From the NCBI GenBank assembly GCA_047620505.1, contig JBLHKS010000011.1, positions 9,500 through 73,499 of the forward strand: a stretch of 64,000 nt of DNA, written 5' to 3'. The number at the start of each line of letters is the position of its first letter. Within the stretch, counting starts at the first letter, position 1. This DNA is from JBLHKS01 sp047620505 (GTDB taxonomy: Bacteria > Verrucomicrobiota > Verrucomicrobiia > Verrucomicrobiales > DEV007). The position numbers were made by a program, and so were the translations under genes. Positions 17,361 through 26,499 of the stretch are shown in pieces. Below the pieces are notes generated by a model. The model had not been told where the DNA came from and ran no database searches. It saw nothing but the letters and a program-made list of their open reading frames with translations.

Positions 17361-18608
17361 ATGAATCGACGTCTTTTTCTTCGTGCTGCCGGCGTTTCCC
17401 TCGCCCTGCCGGCGCTCGAAATCTCCGCAGCAGCTGCTGGCTCGCCCAAGCGGCTTGTCTGCGTTGCGAATCCGTTCGGGATGCTGCCGGATGGGTTCTT
17501 TCCGGCCAAACCAGGCAAGCTCGACAAACTTCCTTACCTGCTGAAGCCATTGGCGGAGCACCGGGACGCGCTGACGGTTTTCTCGAACCTCGACCACGGT
17601 GTTTCCGGCGGCCACATCGCCTGCCACTCGTTCCTAAGCGGAATGCGCGACGTCGAAGCCGGAAATTGGCCGAACCGAAACCAATCGATCGATCAGCGCG
17701 CCGCCCAGCACGTTGGGGCGGACACGCGGTTTCCTTCGTTAACGCTCAGCGCTGGCCGACCCGCAAGCGGCGAGCAGGAGCTGCGGCTTTCGTGGACTCG
17801 CAACGGCGTGAACGTCCCGCCGATCTCGACGACGCGCGATCTTTTCAACGCGCTCTTCCAGGCAGACAACCCGGATGCGATGAAGGCGCGTGCCGAGTCG
17901 TTTGGTCTGCACGCCAGCATTCTCGATGCGGTCAACGGTCACGCGAAACTGCTTCAGAAACGGCTCGGCAAAGTCGATCAGGAGAAACTCGACGAGTACT
18001 TCACCTCGGTCCGCGAGGTGGAGAAGAAGCTCGAAATTTCCGAGCAATGGATTCACGAACCTAAGCCTGATCCGGGCATTCCGATGCCAAAAGACGAGGG
18101 GATCACCGAAACGCTGCCGGCGTTTTTCGATCTCATCACGCTCGCGCTCCAGACCGATTCGACGCGCGTGACGGCACTTGGAATTCCCAGCACGTTGAGA
18201 ACCGAAGAACTCAGCCTCTCAGGCAGCTACCACGGATTTTCGCATCACGGTCAGGCCGATGTTTTGAAGCGAGGCCTGACAGTGATCGAAACTTTTGAGA
18301 TGCAGGAGCTCGCTCGATTCATCGGCCGCCTGAAGGAGCTGAAGGACCCTGACGGAACACCATTGATCGACACGACGACGGTGATGTTCGGCTCTGGCAT
18401 GGGCAACGGCTCGTCGCACTCGAATCGCGATCTGCCGATGCTCGTCGCGGGCGGGCGGCTGAGTTCGCACGGCAGCCACGTCGTCTCGCCGAAGGCAAAA
18501 TCGAAGCGCCTGCCGCTGTCGAATTTGTTCACGACGCTGCTCCAGAATTTCGGGGCTGAGGTCGAGGCGTTCGGCAAGGCGACGGGAACGATGAACGAAA
18601 TTATTTAG
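17361..18608 (+). CDS. DUF1552 (HXXSHH) family protein, intact copy
   Basis: 415 residues from the ATG at 17361, which opens a Tat-like leader (MNRRLFLRAAGVSLALPALE); the frame upstream is open but lacks similarity and overlaps sdhC. The family signature HXXSHH is present as SYHGFSHHGQ. Other conserved pieces are RLVCVANPFGMLPDGFFP, SNLDHGVSGGHIACHSFLSG and MFGSGMGNGSSHSNRDLPML. DUF1552 proteins are nearly always encoded immediately before a DUF1592-type cytochrome protein, as here (3-base gap). The function of the pair is unknown. A decayed second pair lies at 57.9-61.6 kb. Confidence 0.9.
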   Translation: MNRRLFLRAAGVSLALPALEISAAAAGSPKRLVCVANPFGMLPDGFFPAKPGKLDKLPYLLKPLAEHRDALTVFSNLDHGVSGGHIACHSFLSGMRDVEAGNWPNRNQSIDQRAAQHVGADTRFPSLTLSAGRPASGEQELRLSWTRNGVNVPPISTTRDLFNALFQADNPDAMKARAESFGLHASILDAVNGHAKLLQKRLGKVDQEKLDEYFTSVREVEKKLEISEQWIHEPKPDPGIPMPKDEGITETLPAFFDLITLALQTDSTRVTALGIPSTLRTEELSLSGSYHGFSHHGQADVLKRGLTVIETFEMQELARFIGRLKELKDPDGTPLIDTTTVMFGSGMGNGSSHSNRDLPMLVAGGRLSSHGSHVVSPKAKSKRLPLSNLFTTLLQNFGAEVEAFGKATGTMNEII

Positions 18609-18611
18609 CCG

Positions 18612-21128
18612 ATGATCACACGAATCGGATTGGCAATTTTGGGATGCGGGCCAGCAGCTGCTGAGTTGAAGCCGCAGGAATTTCTCTCGACCTACTGTTT
18701 TGAATGCCACGGCACCGAGAAGCAGAAGGGCGATCGGCAGTTCAACGCGCTCGGCGTCGAGCTTTCGAATCTCGACACGATCGAAACCTGGCAGGAAATT
18801 CTCGATCAACTCAACCTCGGCGAGATGCCGCCTTCAAAAGCGAAACAACCCACGCCGGAGGAAATCAAATCGCTCGTTAGCTGGGTTTCGAGCGAGTTGA
18901 AAGCCGCTCACGAATCGCTTGATGCGGATCTCGCGCGGCCGGTCGTTCGAAGGCTCAATCGGGTTCAGTACGACCGGACGGTCCGCTCGCTCCTGCATCT
19001 CGAACCCATGTTGGCTGACCCAACTGAGTCGTTTCCGCCTGACGTTCGAGTTGAGAATTTCGACACGATCGGCTCGGCGCTGGTGACTTCGGATTTCTTG
19101 CTCGAGAGCTACCTGCAAGCAGCCGGGCTGCTCATCGAAAAGGCGACCTGCGTGACTCCCGAGCCGCCGAAGCCGCAAACCTGGACTTTCCAAGCGCCAT
19201 TCAGCAAGCTGCCAGCGCGGCCGGATGGTTTGGACGAGCCCGGCAAGTTTCAGCACATCCGCAAGAACAACACTTATGAAGACGGTTACCTTTGGCTGTC
19301 GAAATTTCCAAAGGGCGTGCCGCAGGACGGCTGGTACGAACTGACGTTCAAAGCGCAGGGGATCAACCGGGATTACCCGTATGATGAGAATCGAATCCGA
19401 GTTCGCAAGAGTGAGCCGCTTCGAGTCGGCGTGGTCGCGGGGCACCCAGGTTACGGCGATTTGAAAGCGCCTAACGGGTCCGATCGGCCTTTGTTGGAAT
19501 TGGATTTGCCTGACGATGAACCTCGAGTTTTCAAACATCGAATTTGGCTGGATCAGGGTTTTCAACCACGGTTCTGTTTTCCGAACGGTCCTAACCGAAC
19601 GAAACCGTTTCGCGGCTTCACGGTTCAGGACGACCCGCATCATTTTGCCGAGTTCATCAAATTTCTCGGGCCGAATGACGGCGAATTTCGAAAGCTGCCG
19701 CCAGAGTTGACGAAAGGCGCAGAGAAAGGGGCGAGTCGAGATGGAAAGGAGCTGGATTCGCGAAAATTCTACACGAACAAGAATTCCTACCAAGGTTGGT
19801 CGGCCTGGACGCGGGCTTACGAGGGGCCTCGAGTTCGGATTTACGAAGTTAGCCTGGAGGGTCCGTTTTTTGATTCCTGGCCGACCGAGAGCCACGCCGC
19901 GCTTTACGGAGAAAACGAGATTTCCCTCACGAACGCGGAGCCGATCCTGCGTTCGTTCGCGAATCGTGCGTTTCGACGGCCCGTGGCAGACGAGGAGTTG
20001 GCGGTGCTCATGAAGCTCGTCGAGCAGCGAGCAGCTGCTGGGTTCAGCGAAGTCGAATCGGTTCAGGCCGGGCTTCAAGCAGTCCTGTGCTCGCCGGGAT
20101 TTCTTTATCTCGAACAGGATGGCGATCACGCGCTTGCCGAGCGGCTTTCCTACTTTATTTGGTCAGATTCGCCGGATTCAAATTTGCGATCGGCGGCGGC
20201 AAAAAACGAGCTGAGCAAAGAGGGCAGGATCCTGACCGAAGCAGAACGGCTTCTCGCTGACGACCGAGTTGAGACCTTCGTCGATCAGTTCACCGATAGC
20301 TGGCTTCAACTCGACAAAGTCGGCAAGCAGCCTCCGAGCCACTCGACGTTTCCGACCTACTTCACGCATTCGCTTGAGTCGGCGATGCTCGCGGAGTCGC
20401 GCTTGTTTTTCCGGCACCTGCTCGATGAGAATCTGCCGATCACGAACTTCATCGATTCCGAGTTCACCTTCCTGAATTCGAATCTGGCGGCGCACTACGG
20501 AATCGACGGCGTGCGCGGGCATCAAATGCGAAAAGTCGAAGTCAGCGAACGGCGGCGTGGCGGTTTGTTAGGGCAGGCTGCGGTTTTGACGGCCTCGGCG
20601 AATGGGATCGACACCTCGCCGGTGATTCGCGGAATCTGGGTGCTCGAAAAAATCCTTGGCGACCCTCCCCTGCCCCCTCCGCCGGACATCGAACCGATCG
20701 AACCCGACATCCGCGGCGTCGCCTCGATTCGTGAGCAGCTGGTGAAGCATCGCGAGGTCGAGACCTGCGCCGAGTGTCATCGAAAAATCGATCCGCTCGG
20801 CTTTGCGCTGGAGAATTTCGACCCGGTTGGCGGCTGGCGAGCCCGCTACGAACAGACCAATCGCAAGCCGGTCGTCGACGCTTCGGGCCAACTTCCTGAC
20901 GGCAGCGAGTTCGGCGATGTGGTCGATCTCAAGCAGCTTTTGCTCGCTCGCAAACACCAGTTCGCGCACTGCCTGACGGAAAAACTCCTGACCTACTCAA
21001 CTGGCCACCAGATGGGCCCGGCTGATCGCCCGCACATCGATTCGATCGTCCATGAGCTGGAAGAACGCGGCTGGGGGCTGCGCGATCTGGTTTTGTTAGT
21101 GATCGAGAGCAAGCCGTTTCGCGGCTGA
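18612..21128 (+). CDS. PSCyt1-DUF1587/1592/1588/1585 cytochrome-like protein, intact copy
   Basis: 838 residues. A short hydrophobic leader precedes PSCyt1 with heme motif CFECHG near residue 34. RRLNRVQYDRTVRSLL marks DUF1587; ERLSYFIWSDSPDSNL marks DUF1592; RRGGLLGQAAVLTASANGID and ETCAECHRKIDPLGFALENF (second heme-like CxxCH) mark DUF1588. The C-terminal TYSTGHQMGPADRPHIDSIV is DUF1585. It is encoded 3 bases after DUF1552 and is presumably co-exported and functionally paired. This copy is the template for recognising the interrupted homologue at 57.9-60.3 kb. Confidence 0.9.
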   Translation: MITRIGLAILGCGPAAAELKPQEFLSTYCFECHGTEKQKGDRQFNALGVELSNLDTIETWQEILDQLNLGEMPPSKAKQPTPEEIKSLVSWVSSELKAAHESLDADLARPVVRRLNRVQYDRTVRSLLHLEPMLADPTESFPPDVRVENFDTIGSALVTSDFLLESYLQAAGLLIEKATCVTPEPPKPQTWTFQAPFSKLPARPDGLDEPGKFQHIRKNNTYEDGYLWLSKFPKGVPQDGWYELTFKAQGINRDYPYDENRIRVRKSEPLRVGVVAGHPGYGDLKAPNGSDRPLLELDLPDDEPRVFKHRIWLDQGFQPRFCFPNGPNRTKPFRGFTVQDDPHHFAEFIKFLGPNDGEFRKLPPELTKGAEKGASRDGKELDSRKFYTNKNSYQGWSAWTRAYEGPRVRIYEVSLEGPFFDSWPTESHAALYGENEISLTNAEPILRSFANRAFRRPVADEELAVLMKLVEQRAAAGFSEVESVQAGLQAVLCSPGFLYLEQDGDHALAERLSYFIWSDSPDSNLRSAAAKNELSKEGRILTEAERLLADDRVETFVDQFTDSWLQLDKVGKQPPSHSTFPTYFTHSLESAMLAESRLFFRHLLDENLPITNFIDSEFTFLNSNLAAHYGIDGVRGHQMRKVEVSERRRGGLLGQAAVLTASANGIDTSPVIRGIWVLEKILGDPPLPPPPDIEPIEPDIRGVASIREQLVKHREVETCAECHRKIDPLGFALENFDPVGGWRARYEQTNRKPVVDASGQLPDGSEFGDVVDLKQLLLARKHQFAHCLTEKLLTYSTGHQMGPADRPHIDSIVHELEERGWGLRDLVLLVIESKPFRG

Positions 21129-21130
21129 GG

Positions 21131-21598
21131 CTAAGGACGAGTTGGCAGCAGACCTTCGTACGCTCCAGGCCAGGAATCCGGGATTTCGATCGCTCCGACT
21201 GTCCGCCTGAAAAACACCTCGGCTTTGGTCGCGCCGATCACCGCGTAGGCGAAACCTTCCTCGCGCATCGCCTCCAGGGCTCGAATCGTCAGCGCTCGAC
21301 CAAGACTCCCGCCGCGCGCTTCTTTGATCAAGCCGATGGGGCCGAAAAACCCCTGAAACGTGGTGTTGAAGCAGGCGGCACCCAGCAGCTGCTGGTCTTT
21401 GACCGCGACGAAACAGCGGATCGGCTGCCCACCGAATGCAACTGCGGTTTCGCTGGCCCAGCCGGGCGAAAATTCGTCCTCGAACCATTTCATGACGACT
21501 CCGCGTTCGGGCGCGATCGCTCGCCGAATGACCACGCCCTCGCCGAATTCATCCGGCATCGCAGGGAGGTCGTAAAGTTTGACGAGGAGATCGGTCAT
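21131..21598 (-). CDS. GNAT-like N-acetyltransferase
   Basis: 155 residues. The central CFVAVKDQQLLGAACFN strand and the acetyl-CoA-binding loop and helix GGSLGRALTIRALEAM fit the GNAT fold; the loop deviates from the Q/RxxGxG/A consensus. The C-terminal FAYAVIGATKAEVFFRRTVG fits motif B. Substrate unknown. It lies 15 bases downstream of fabF on the same strand and ends 2 bases from the convergent DUF1592 gene. Confidence 0.72.
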   Translation of the reverse strand: MTDLLVKLYDLPAMPDEFGEGVVIRRAIAPERGVVMKWFEDEFSPGWASETAVAFGGQPIRCFVAVKDQQLLGAACFNTTFQGFFGPIGLIKEARGGSLGRALTIRALEAMREEGFAYAVIGATKAEVFFRRTVGAIEIPDSWPGAYEGLLPTRP

Positions 21599-21613
21599 CG
21601 CCGCAACGGACGC

Positions 21614-22861
21614 TCAGCCGTCGAATCGACGCAACACAATCGAGGCGTTGTGGCCGCCAAAGCCGAACGAGTTGCTGATCGCGGCGTCGACTTTCGCTTC
21701 GCGCGCGGTGTGCGGAACGCAGTCTAGATCGGCTTCCGGCTCCTGATCATCGAGGTTAATCGTTGGCGGAACGACGCCATCGCGGATCGCCATGGCACAG
21801 GCGGCCAGCTCAACTCCGCCAGCGGCACCGAGGAGGTGACCGGTCATCGATTTTGATGAGCTAACGAGAAGGCCGTTCTGCGCACGGTCACCGAAAGCGG
21901 ATTTCATCGCGCGGATTTCGCACATGTCGCCGACTGGAGTCGAAGTGCCATGAGCGTTGACGTAATCCATTTCTTCCGGGTTGAGCTTAGCGTGGCGCAT
22001 CGCGTTTTGCATGCATTTGCGAGCGCCTGCTCCGTCCGGCAGCGGTGAGGTGAGGTGGTGAGCGTCTGCCGAAACGCCATAACCAGAAATTTCACACAGA
22101 ATCTCTGCTCCGCGAGCTTTGGCGTGTTCAAGTTCTTCGATCACAACAACTCCGGCACCTTCGCCCATGACGAATCCGTCCCTGCCTTTGTCGAAAGGGC
22201 GAGACGCCTTTTCCGGCTCGTCGTTGCGCGTGCTGAGCGCTCTCATGTTGCTGAAACCAGCCAGCCCGACGGGCGTGATTGAAGCTTCGGCACCGCCAGC
22301 GATGAACGCGTCGGCGTCATCGAATTTGATCATCCGCCAAGCTTCTCCGATGTTGTGATTCGAGGTCGCGCACGCGGTTACGATGACCATGTTAGGCCCA
22401 CGCAGACCGTATTCCATGGAGATCTGGCCGCTGGCGATGTTCGTGATCATCATCGGGATGAGAAACGGCGATACGCGGCCTGGCCCCTTTTCGATTTTAA
22501 TGGCGATCTGCTTTTCGAGGGTCGCGAGACCACCGATTCCGCTACCGACCATGACGCCGATGCGGTCGTTGTCGGTCTTCTCGAAATCGATTCCTGACTG
22601 CTCGACAGCCATCTTCGCCGCCGCCATCCCGAGATGTACGAAGCGATCGCTCCGCCGGGCATCTTTTGGATTGCTGAACCACTTCGCGGCTTCAAAATCC
22701 TTCACTTCGCCGCCGATCTGACAGGGATAATCGGAGGGATCGAACTGGGTAATTCGTCCGATTCCGCTTTGTCCGGCGGTGAGGTTTTTCCAATAAGATT
22801 CCAAGTCGTTACCGATAGGGGAAACGACACCAATGCCAGTTAATACGACTCTACGATCCAT
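21614..22861 (-). CDS. fabF: 3-oxoacyl-ACP synthase II
   Basis: 415 residues, normal for FabF. The catalytic triad is visible: Cys164 in VTACATSNHNIGEAW, the His of VNAHGTSTPVGD and the His of SKSMTGHLLGAAGG. The C-terminal ISNSFGFGGHNASIVL is also characteristic. It extends malonyl-ACP with acyl-ACP in the fatty acid cycle in the cytoplasm. No acpP or other fab gene is adjacent; it follows a small zinc-ribbon gene on the same strand, with GNAT downstream. Confidence 0.96.
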   Translation of the reverse strand: MDRRVVLTGIGVVSPIGNDLESYWKNLTAGQSGIGRITQFDPSDYPCQIGGEVKDFEAAKWFSNPKDARRSDRFVHLGMAAAKMAVEQSGIDFEKTDNDRIGVMVGSGIGGLATLEKQIAIKIEKGPGRVSPFLIPMMITNIASGQISMEYGLRGPNMVIVTACATSNHNIGEAWRMIKFDDADAFIAGGAEASITPVGLAGFSNMRALSTRNDEPEKASRPFDKGRDGFVMGEGAGVVVIEELEHAKARGAEILCEISGYGVSADAHHLTSPLPDGAGARKCMQNAMRHAKLNPEEMDYVNAHGTSTPVGDMCEIRAMKSAFGDRAQNGLLVSSSKSMTGHLLGAAGGVELAACAMAIRDGVVPPTINLDDQEPEADLDCVPHTAREAKVDAAISNSFGFGGHNASIVLRRFDG

Positions 22862-22931
22862 TCCAGTGCGATTCGACAGGTGAGCGGTATATTTGTCGGC
22901 GGGCTAGAGTTTGCAAGCGATTCCGAACGGC

Positions 22932-23171
22932 TCAAATTTCGCTGACGGGTTCGCGTTCGTTAGGCCGGCCACACTCGGGGCAATTCGGCAGGTGCTCGCC
23001 GCTACGATCTTCGTAGTGGCAGCCGCAAACCTGGCAAACGACCTGGAATTTGCGCAAACGGCGTCTCCGAACTCCACGCGAGAATTGATTGATTACCCAG
23101 AGCACAAAAAGCCCGCCAAGCACGAGGACGAGGTAAAGCACGATGACCTGGACGAGGCTGACTTGGATCAT
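22932..23171 (-). CDS. Small membrane protein with C-terminal zinc ribbon
   Basis: 79 residues. An N-terminal hydrophobic helix (QVIVLYLVLVLGGLFVLWVI) is followed by a basic stretch (RGVRRRRLRKF) and a four-cysteine zinc ribbon with CQVCGC and CPECGRP, 17 residues between the pairs. Topology predicts the ribbon in the cytoplasm. No function is known to me. It lies between the TonB-like gene and fabF on the same strand. Confidence 0.7.
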   Translation of the reverse strand: MIQVSLVQVIVLYLVLVLGGLFVLWVINQFSRGVRRRRLRKFQVVCQVCGCHYEDRSGEHLPNCPECGRPNEREPVSEI

Positions 23172-23199
23172 TCCGGAACTTTGGACAATGGATTCATCG

Positions 23200-23967
23200 C
23201 TACCAGGAAATCTCGATCCAGCCCCACTTCAATCCGCTGGCGGGTTTGGCAGCTCGGTTGAATCGCAGGGCGTTGCGGAAGTGGAGAGCGAAATTTTCCG
23301 GCAGGGGCGCTTCGAGTTCTTCGTCGATGATGAGGTGTTGCAAACCGCCGTCAGCCCGAACGCCGACCAGCGCCCGGAAACGACGACCCGGAGCCTCCAC
23401 GATTTCCAGCAGTTTCGAATCAATTTCGATCTCGCGGCCTGCGAATTCGGGCCCCAGCTGAATGACGGGCTGCGCTGGAGGCGAAGGAATCGGAGGAGCC
23501 GGTTGAGCGGAAAGTTTGGTCTGCGGAAGGACAATCTCGTCGCCTCGGATCAGGTCGGGCAGGCTCAATTCAGGCTCGGAAGGAGGAAAATCGCGTAACG
23601 CGATTTCGTGTCCCTGAAAAGACGGTCGAAACGCTGCACGCCGTGAGTTCAAAATCTCTCCGGTCATTTCTTCGCCGCCACCCGCACCTAACGAAAAAGA
23701 TCGATCGTTCAAAACGCGGAGAAACCGAGCGGCTTGAGGATCGCTGGATTGAAGCAGAGTAACGCGGGTAGGCTGGGGAGTCACGCGAACTGCAGGCGGA
23801 TAAATCACGCGAAAAACGTAGAAGGCGAAAACGTGCCCTAACAAGGATGCTAAAATAATGAAGTGGAGTCGCCAGTTTATCTTGGGAGTTCTCCAGCTGA
23901 AAATCAGTTTTGGCGCGTCTTCGTCTGCGTCAGTTTTTTCCGGAAGACTGCTGGAGACCTCGCTCAT
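23200..23967 (-). CDS. TonB-like energy-transducing protein (divergent)
   Basis: 255 residues. A short cytoplasmic segment precedes a membrane helix (WRLHFIILASLLGHVFAFYV). A long periplasmic part has a Pro-rich linker (QPAPPIPSPPAQPVIQLGP) and a compact C-terminal domain ending WGWIEISW. It starts with an ATGA overlap on exbD and follows exbB/exbD, so it should be the TonB/TolA-equivalent of that complex. The C-terminal domain is not a textbook TonB_C; the identification rests on topology and context. Confidence 0.65.
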   Translation of the reverse strand: MSEVSSSLPEKTDADEDAPKLIFSWRTPKINWRLHFIILASLLGHVFAFYVFRVIYPPAVRVTPQPTRVTLLQSSDPQAARFLRVLNDRSFSLGAGGGEEMTGEILNSRRAAFRPSFQGHEIALRDFPPSEPELSLPDLIRGDEIVLPQTKLSAQPAPPIPSPPAQPVIQLGPEFAGREIEIDSKLLEIVEAPGRRFRALVGVRADGGLQHLIIDEELEAPLPENFALHFRNALRFNRAAKPASGLKWGWIEISW

Positions 23968-24374
23968 GATTCGGAATCCGTCGCCAAGGCCAATTCCAGT
24001 TTCTGCTGCTTCACGAGATCGGATATCGTGATGATCACGCCAAACGGAGCCATCACGTCTCCTCGAATTACGACGTGCCGGACTTCAGGATGCTTTTCCT
24101 TGGCCTCTTCCAGCGCGACCTCCATTTCCTCCAATTTGATCGGCTTTTCGTTGAAATAAATCCGCGGTGGCACGCCTTCGGTAACCGTGATGATGTGCGC
24201 CGTCTCCATCGGCGGCAGGCTTCCGGATGAAGCCGGAGTGTCGACGAAAATTCCAGACCTCAGCACGAAGTTGGAGCTCATCATAAAGAAGAGCAGCAAC
24301 AACAGGACCACATTGATCAGTGGTGCCAGGTAGAGAAAACCGGCGCTGTCGCGCAAGGTACTTTCGAGCTTCAT
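23964..24374 (-). CDS. exbD: ExbD/TolR-family proton channel subunit
   Basis: 136 residues: a single transmembrane helix near residues 15-34 and a periplasmic domain (VRHVVIRGDVMAPFGVIITI). The helix reads FLYLAPLINVVLLLLLFFMM. Family members normally have an essential Asp after the PLI (Asp25 in E. coli ExbD), whereas this protein has Asn21. Either the protonatable residue has moved or this complex works differently. It lies between exbB (about 70 bases) and the TonB-like gene (4-base overlap). Confidence 0.82.
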   Translation of the reverse strand: MKLESTLRDSAGFLYLAPLINVVLLLLLFFMMSSNFVLRSGIFVDTPASSGSLPPMETAHIITVTEGVPPRIYFNEKPIKLEEMEVALEEAKEKHPEVRHVVIRGDVMAPFGVIITISDLVKQQKLELALATDSES

Positions 24375-24444
24375 TCCGGGGTTCGGTCAGTGGTCAAAGC
24401 GGCACTGAAGCCCGAAAACCGCTCGGTGAAAACCGAAAACTGGT

Positions 24445-25113
24445 TCAAGCCTCGCCAGCAGCTGCTGGAGCCGCCTGGCGGAATTCGACGATGTCGTCGC
24501 GCTTACTCCTGGAGTCGTGGATGATGTTCACGATTTCGATTCCAGCCCGCTCCATGTCGTGCATCAGCTTCTTCGAATAGGAGACGAGGTAGGCGTGCAA
24601 AGTGAATGCTGGAATCGCGACGACGAGGCCGACTGCGGTGTCGATCATCGCCCGGTAAAGACCGGCGGCGATCGCGGTTTGAGTCGTGTAGCCGCTCTGA
24701 GCCTGGATATCGGTCAGGGTGCTGATCAGGACGATAATCGTTCCCAGAAGACCGATCATCGGCGCGACGTAGGCGATGTTTCGCAGCGGGGCGAGGTTCT
24801 TTTCCAGATCGGGGACCTCGAGCTGCCCCTGCTCCTGAACGATCTGTTTGAGCTCCTCACGCGGCGCGTCGTGCCTGAGAACTGCAGCGTGGACGACCCG
24901 CGCGACTGGCCCTGGCGTGCCTGCGCATTCGTGAATCGCCTCGGCGTAATTTCGCTTACGAATCAAGTTCGACAGACCGTTGAGCAAATCGCTCACGCTG
25001 ATTCGGGAGCGGTGAAAATGGAGATATCGCTCCACAAACACGGCCAACCCTAAAACGCTGCATCCCAAAAGAAGCCAAATCAGGCCCCCTCCTTTACTGA
25101 TCAATTCTTCCAT
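24445..25113 (-). CDS. exbB: ExbB/TolQ/MotA-family proton channel protein
   Basis: 222 residues with three membrane helices: LIWLLLGCSVLGLAVFVERY at the N-terminus, IAYVAPMIGLLGTIIVLIST and TAVGLVVAIPAFTLHAYLV. The conserved loop EKNLAPLRNIAYVAPMIGLL is typical. With ExbD it forms the proton-driven motor energising outer-membrane uptake or envelope processes. First gene of the exbB-exbD-tonB-like set. Confidence 0.9.
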   Translation of the reverse strand: MEELISKGGGLIWLLLGCSVLGLAVFVERYLHFHRSRISVSDLLNGLSNLIRKRNYAEAIHECAGTPGPVARVVHAAVLRHDAPREELKQIVQEQGQLEVPDLEKNLAPLRNIAYVAPMIGLLGTIIVLISTLTDIQAQSGYTTQTAIAAGLYRAMIDTAVGLVVAIPAFTLHAYLVSYSKKLMHDMERAGIEIVNIIHDSRSKRDDIVEFRQAAPAAAGEA

Positions 25114-25259
25114 CTATTAATTCCCCCCCAAGGAAAAAGTTTTGCTGGTCCCCCCGGACCTGCGTCGAGATTTACCAAGTCTCTCCGAGGCTGTAAAGCC
25201 TTGAAGCTGAAAAACTTTTAAATTATTCGCGAAAGCCGGTTTGGAGGTCCAATTGCTGT

Positions 25260-25814
25260 TCAGTTGTAGCGCAGAAACGGATTCTCGAGCGTTTGAGCCG
25301 CAGGAATTGTGCCAGGTGTCACCCCCAGATCGACTTCGCCGTAACCCGTCCGACTCTTGACGACTTCCTTCAAACTTGCCTGAATCGTTCCCGCAGCGCG
25401 ATGGGCATTCAGCCGAACGACGCCAACAGCGACCCCGTCGCCAAAAATCGTCAGCAGGGCGAACGTCTCGCTCACTGGACAGCAGAAAAAATGTTTCCCG
25501 GCGCCATGGCAAAAAACTTCCGGCGCTGTTTGCTCGCCGAGTTGCTGGGCGAGCATCTGAGTTGAACCGAACATTCCGGCCGCAAGCACGCCGATCGCGT
25601 TTGGATCCGGCTGAGGCGAACCAGCAGCTGCTGGCCCGATTTCGTGCATCAGAATCGCCCCGCTGTGCTCGATCAACGCGACCGAATCGGCCTCCGTCTC
25701 TCGAAGAAATTCCTGCAACGCCTCGCGAAACCAGTGCGTCGATTCGCTGGTCAAATTGAGGTTGTAGTCGCCGGAAATCGCCGGAACGCTGGTCTGACCG
25801 GCGGCTTCGCTCAT
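25260..25814 (-). CDS. Roadblock/LC7-domain protein (MglB-like)
   Basis: 184 residues. The central part (DSVALIEHSGAILMHEIG, NAIGVLAAGMFGSTQMLAQQ, FALLTIFGDGVAVGVVRLNA) has the strand-helix pattern of the roadblock/LC7 fold. It lies 2 bases after the MglA-like GTPase. In Myxococcus, MglB is a roadblock GAP for the polarity switch MglA, so a GAP role here is an inference. Confidence 0.8.
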   Translation of the reverse strand: MSEAAGQTSVPAISGDYNLNLTSESTHWFREALQEFLRETEADSVALIEHSGAILMHEIGPAAAGSPQPDPNAIGVLAAGMFGSTQMLAQQLGEQTAPEVFCHGAGKHFFCCPVSETFALLTIFGDGVAVGVVRLNAHRAAGTIQASLKEVVKSRTGYGEVDLGVTPGTIPAAQTLENPFLRYN

Positions 25815-25816
25815 GG

Positions 25817-26482
25817 TCAGGCGGTTGCGGCCAATTCAGGTTGCGTCTGAGGCGCTGAAGTTGCCGGAGCTGCGCTGACATCACGGTTAGCAGCGTGAAA
25901 ACGAGCGATGGTTTCCTGAGCGACGGCGTTGAGCGTCGCAAAAACGTTGATTCCCTGCGCGGCGACGGTTTCAAAGACCTGGAGCTGTTTCGGCCCGCCG
26001 TTCAAAACCATGTCGAGGTGATCTCGGGCGATCGCTCCGGGCACATCGCGCTTGTTGTACTGGAGGACGAGGGGCAAATCCTGGAGAGTCGAGCCTGGAT
26101 TGTTCTTCTCCAAATTTTCCGCCACGGTCCGCAGCGCCTGGGCGTTGTCTTCGATCCTGTCCGGACCCGAATCGGCCACGAACACGATCGCGTCAACGCC
26201 GCGAAGCACCAGCTGACGAGTCGCGTTGTAGGCGGCCTGACCAGGCACGGTGTAGAGCTGAAAACGAGTGTGATAATCCTGAATCAGCACGGAATCGATC
26301 GGCAGGTAGTCGAAGAAAACCGTGCGATCGGTCGAAGTCGCCATCGAAAGCAAATCACCGCGCTCTTCAGCGCCGAGCCGCTCATGAATGTGCTGCAAAT
26401 TCGTTGTTTTACCGCTGTAGGCCGGGCCGCAGTAAACAATTTTGAACTGCACTTCCCGAGTGTCGTGATTTACAAGAGCCAT
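25817..26482 (-). CDS. MglA-like small Ras-family GTPase
   Basis: 221 residues. P-loop GPAYSGKTTN at residues 19-28, VPGQAAYNATRQ in switch II, and NKRD for guanine recognition are visible. The C-terminal tail is Ala/Pro-rich and probably disordered. Members of this bacterial Ras-like family act with roadblock proteins in polarity, gliding or motor positioning. It lies between the small roadblock protein and a large roadblock-containing protein, forming a compact GTPase module. Confidence 0.88.
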   Translation of the reverse strand: MALVNHDTREVQFKIVYCGPAYSGKTTNLQHIHERLGAEERGDLLSMATSTDRTVFFDYLPIDSVLIQDYHTRFQLYTVPGQAAYNATRQLVLRGVDAIVFVADSGPDRIEDNAQALRTVAENLEKNNPGSTLQDLPLVLQYNKRDVPGAIARDHLDMVLNGGPKQLQVFETVAAQGINVFATLNAVAQETIARFHAANRDVSAAPATSAPQTQPELAATA

Positions 26483-26499
26483 GGTTCAGTTGGAAAGTT

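Noticed and set aside
25117..25974. Open frame over the roadblock gene in another frame
   Set aside because: Arg/Ser-rich shadow of the real genes with no domain.
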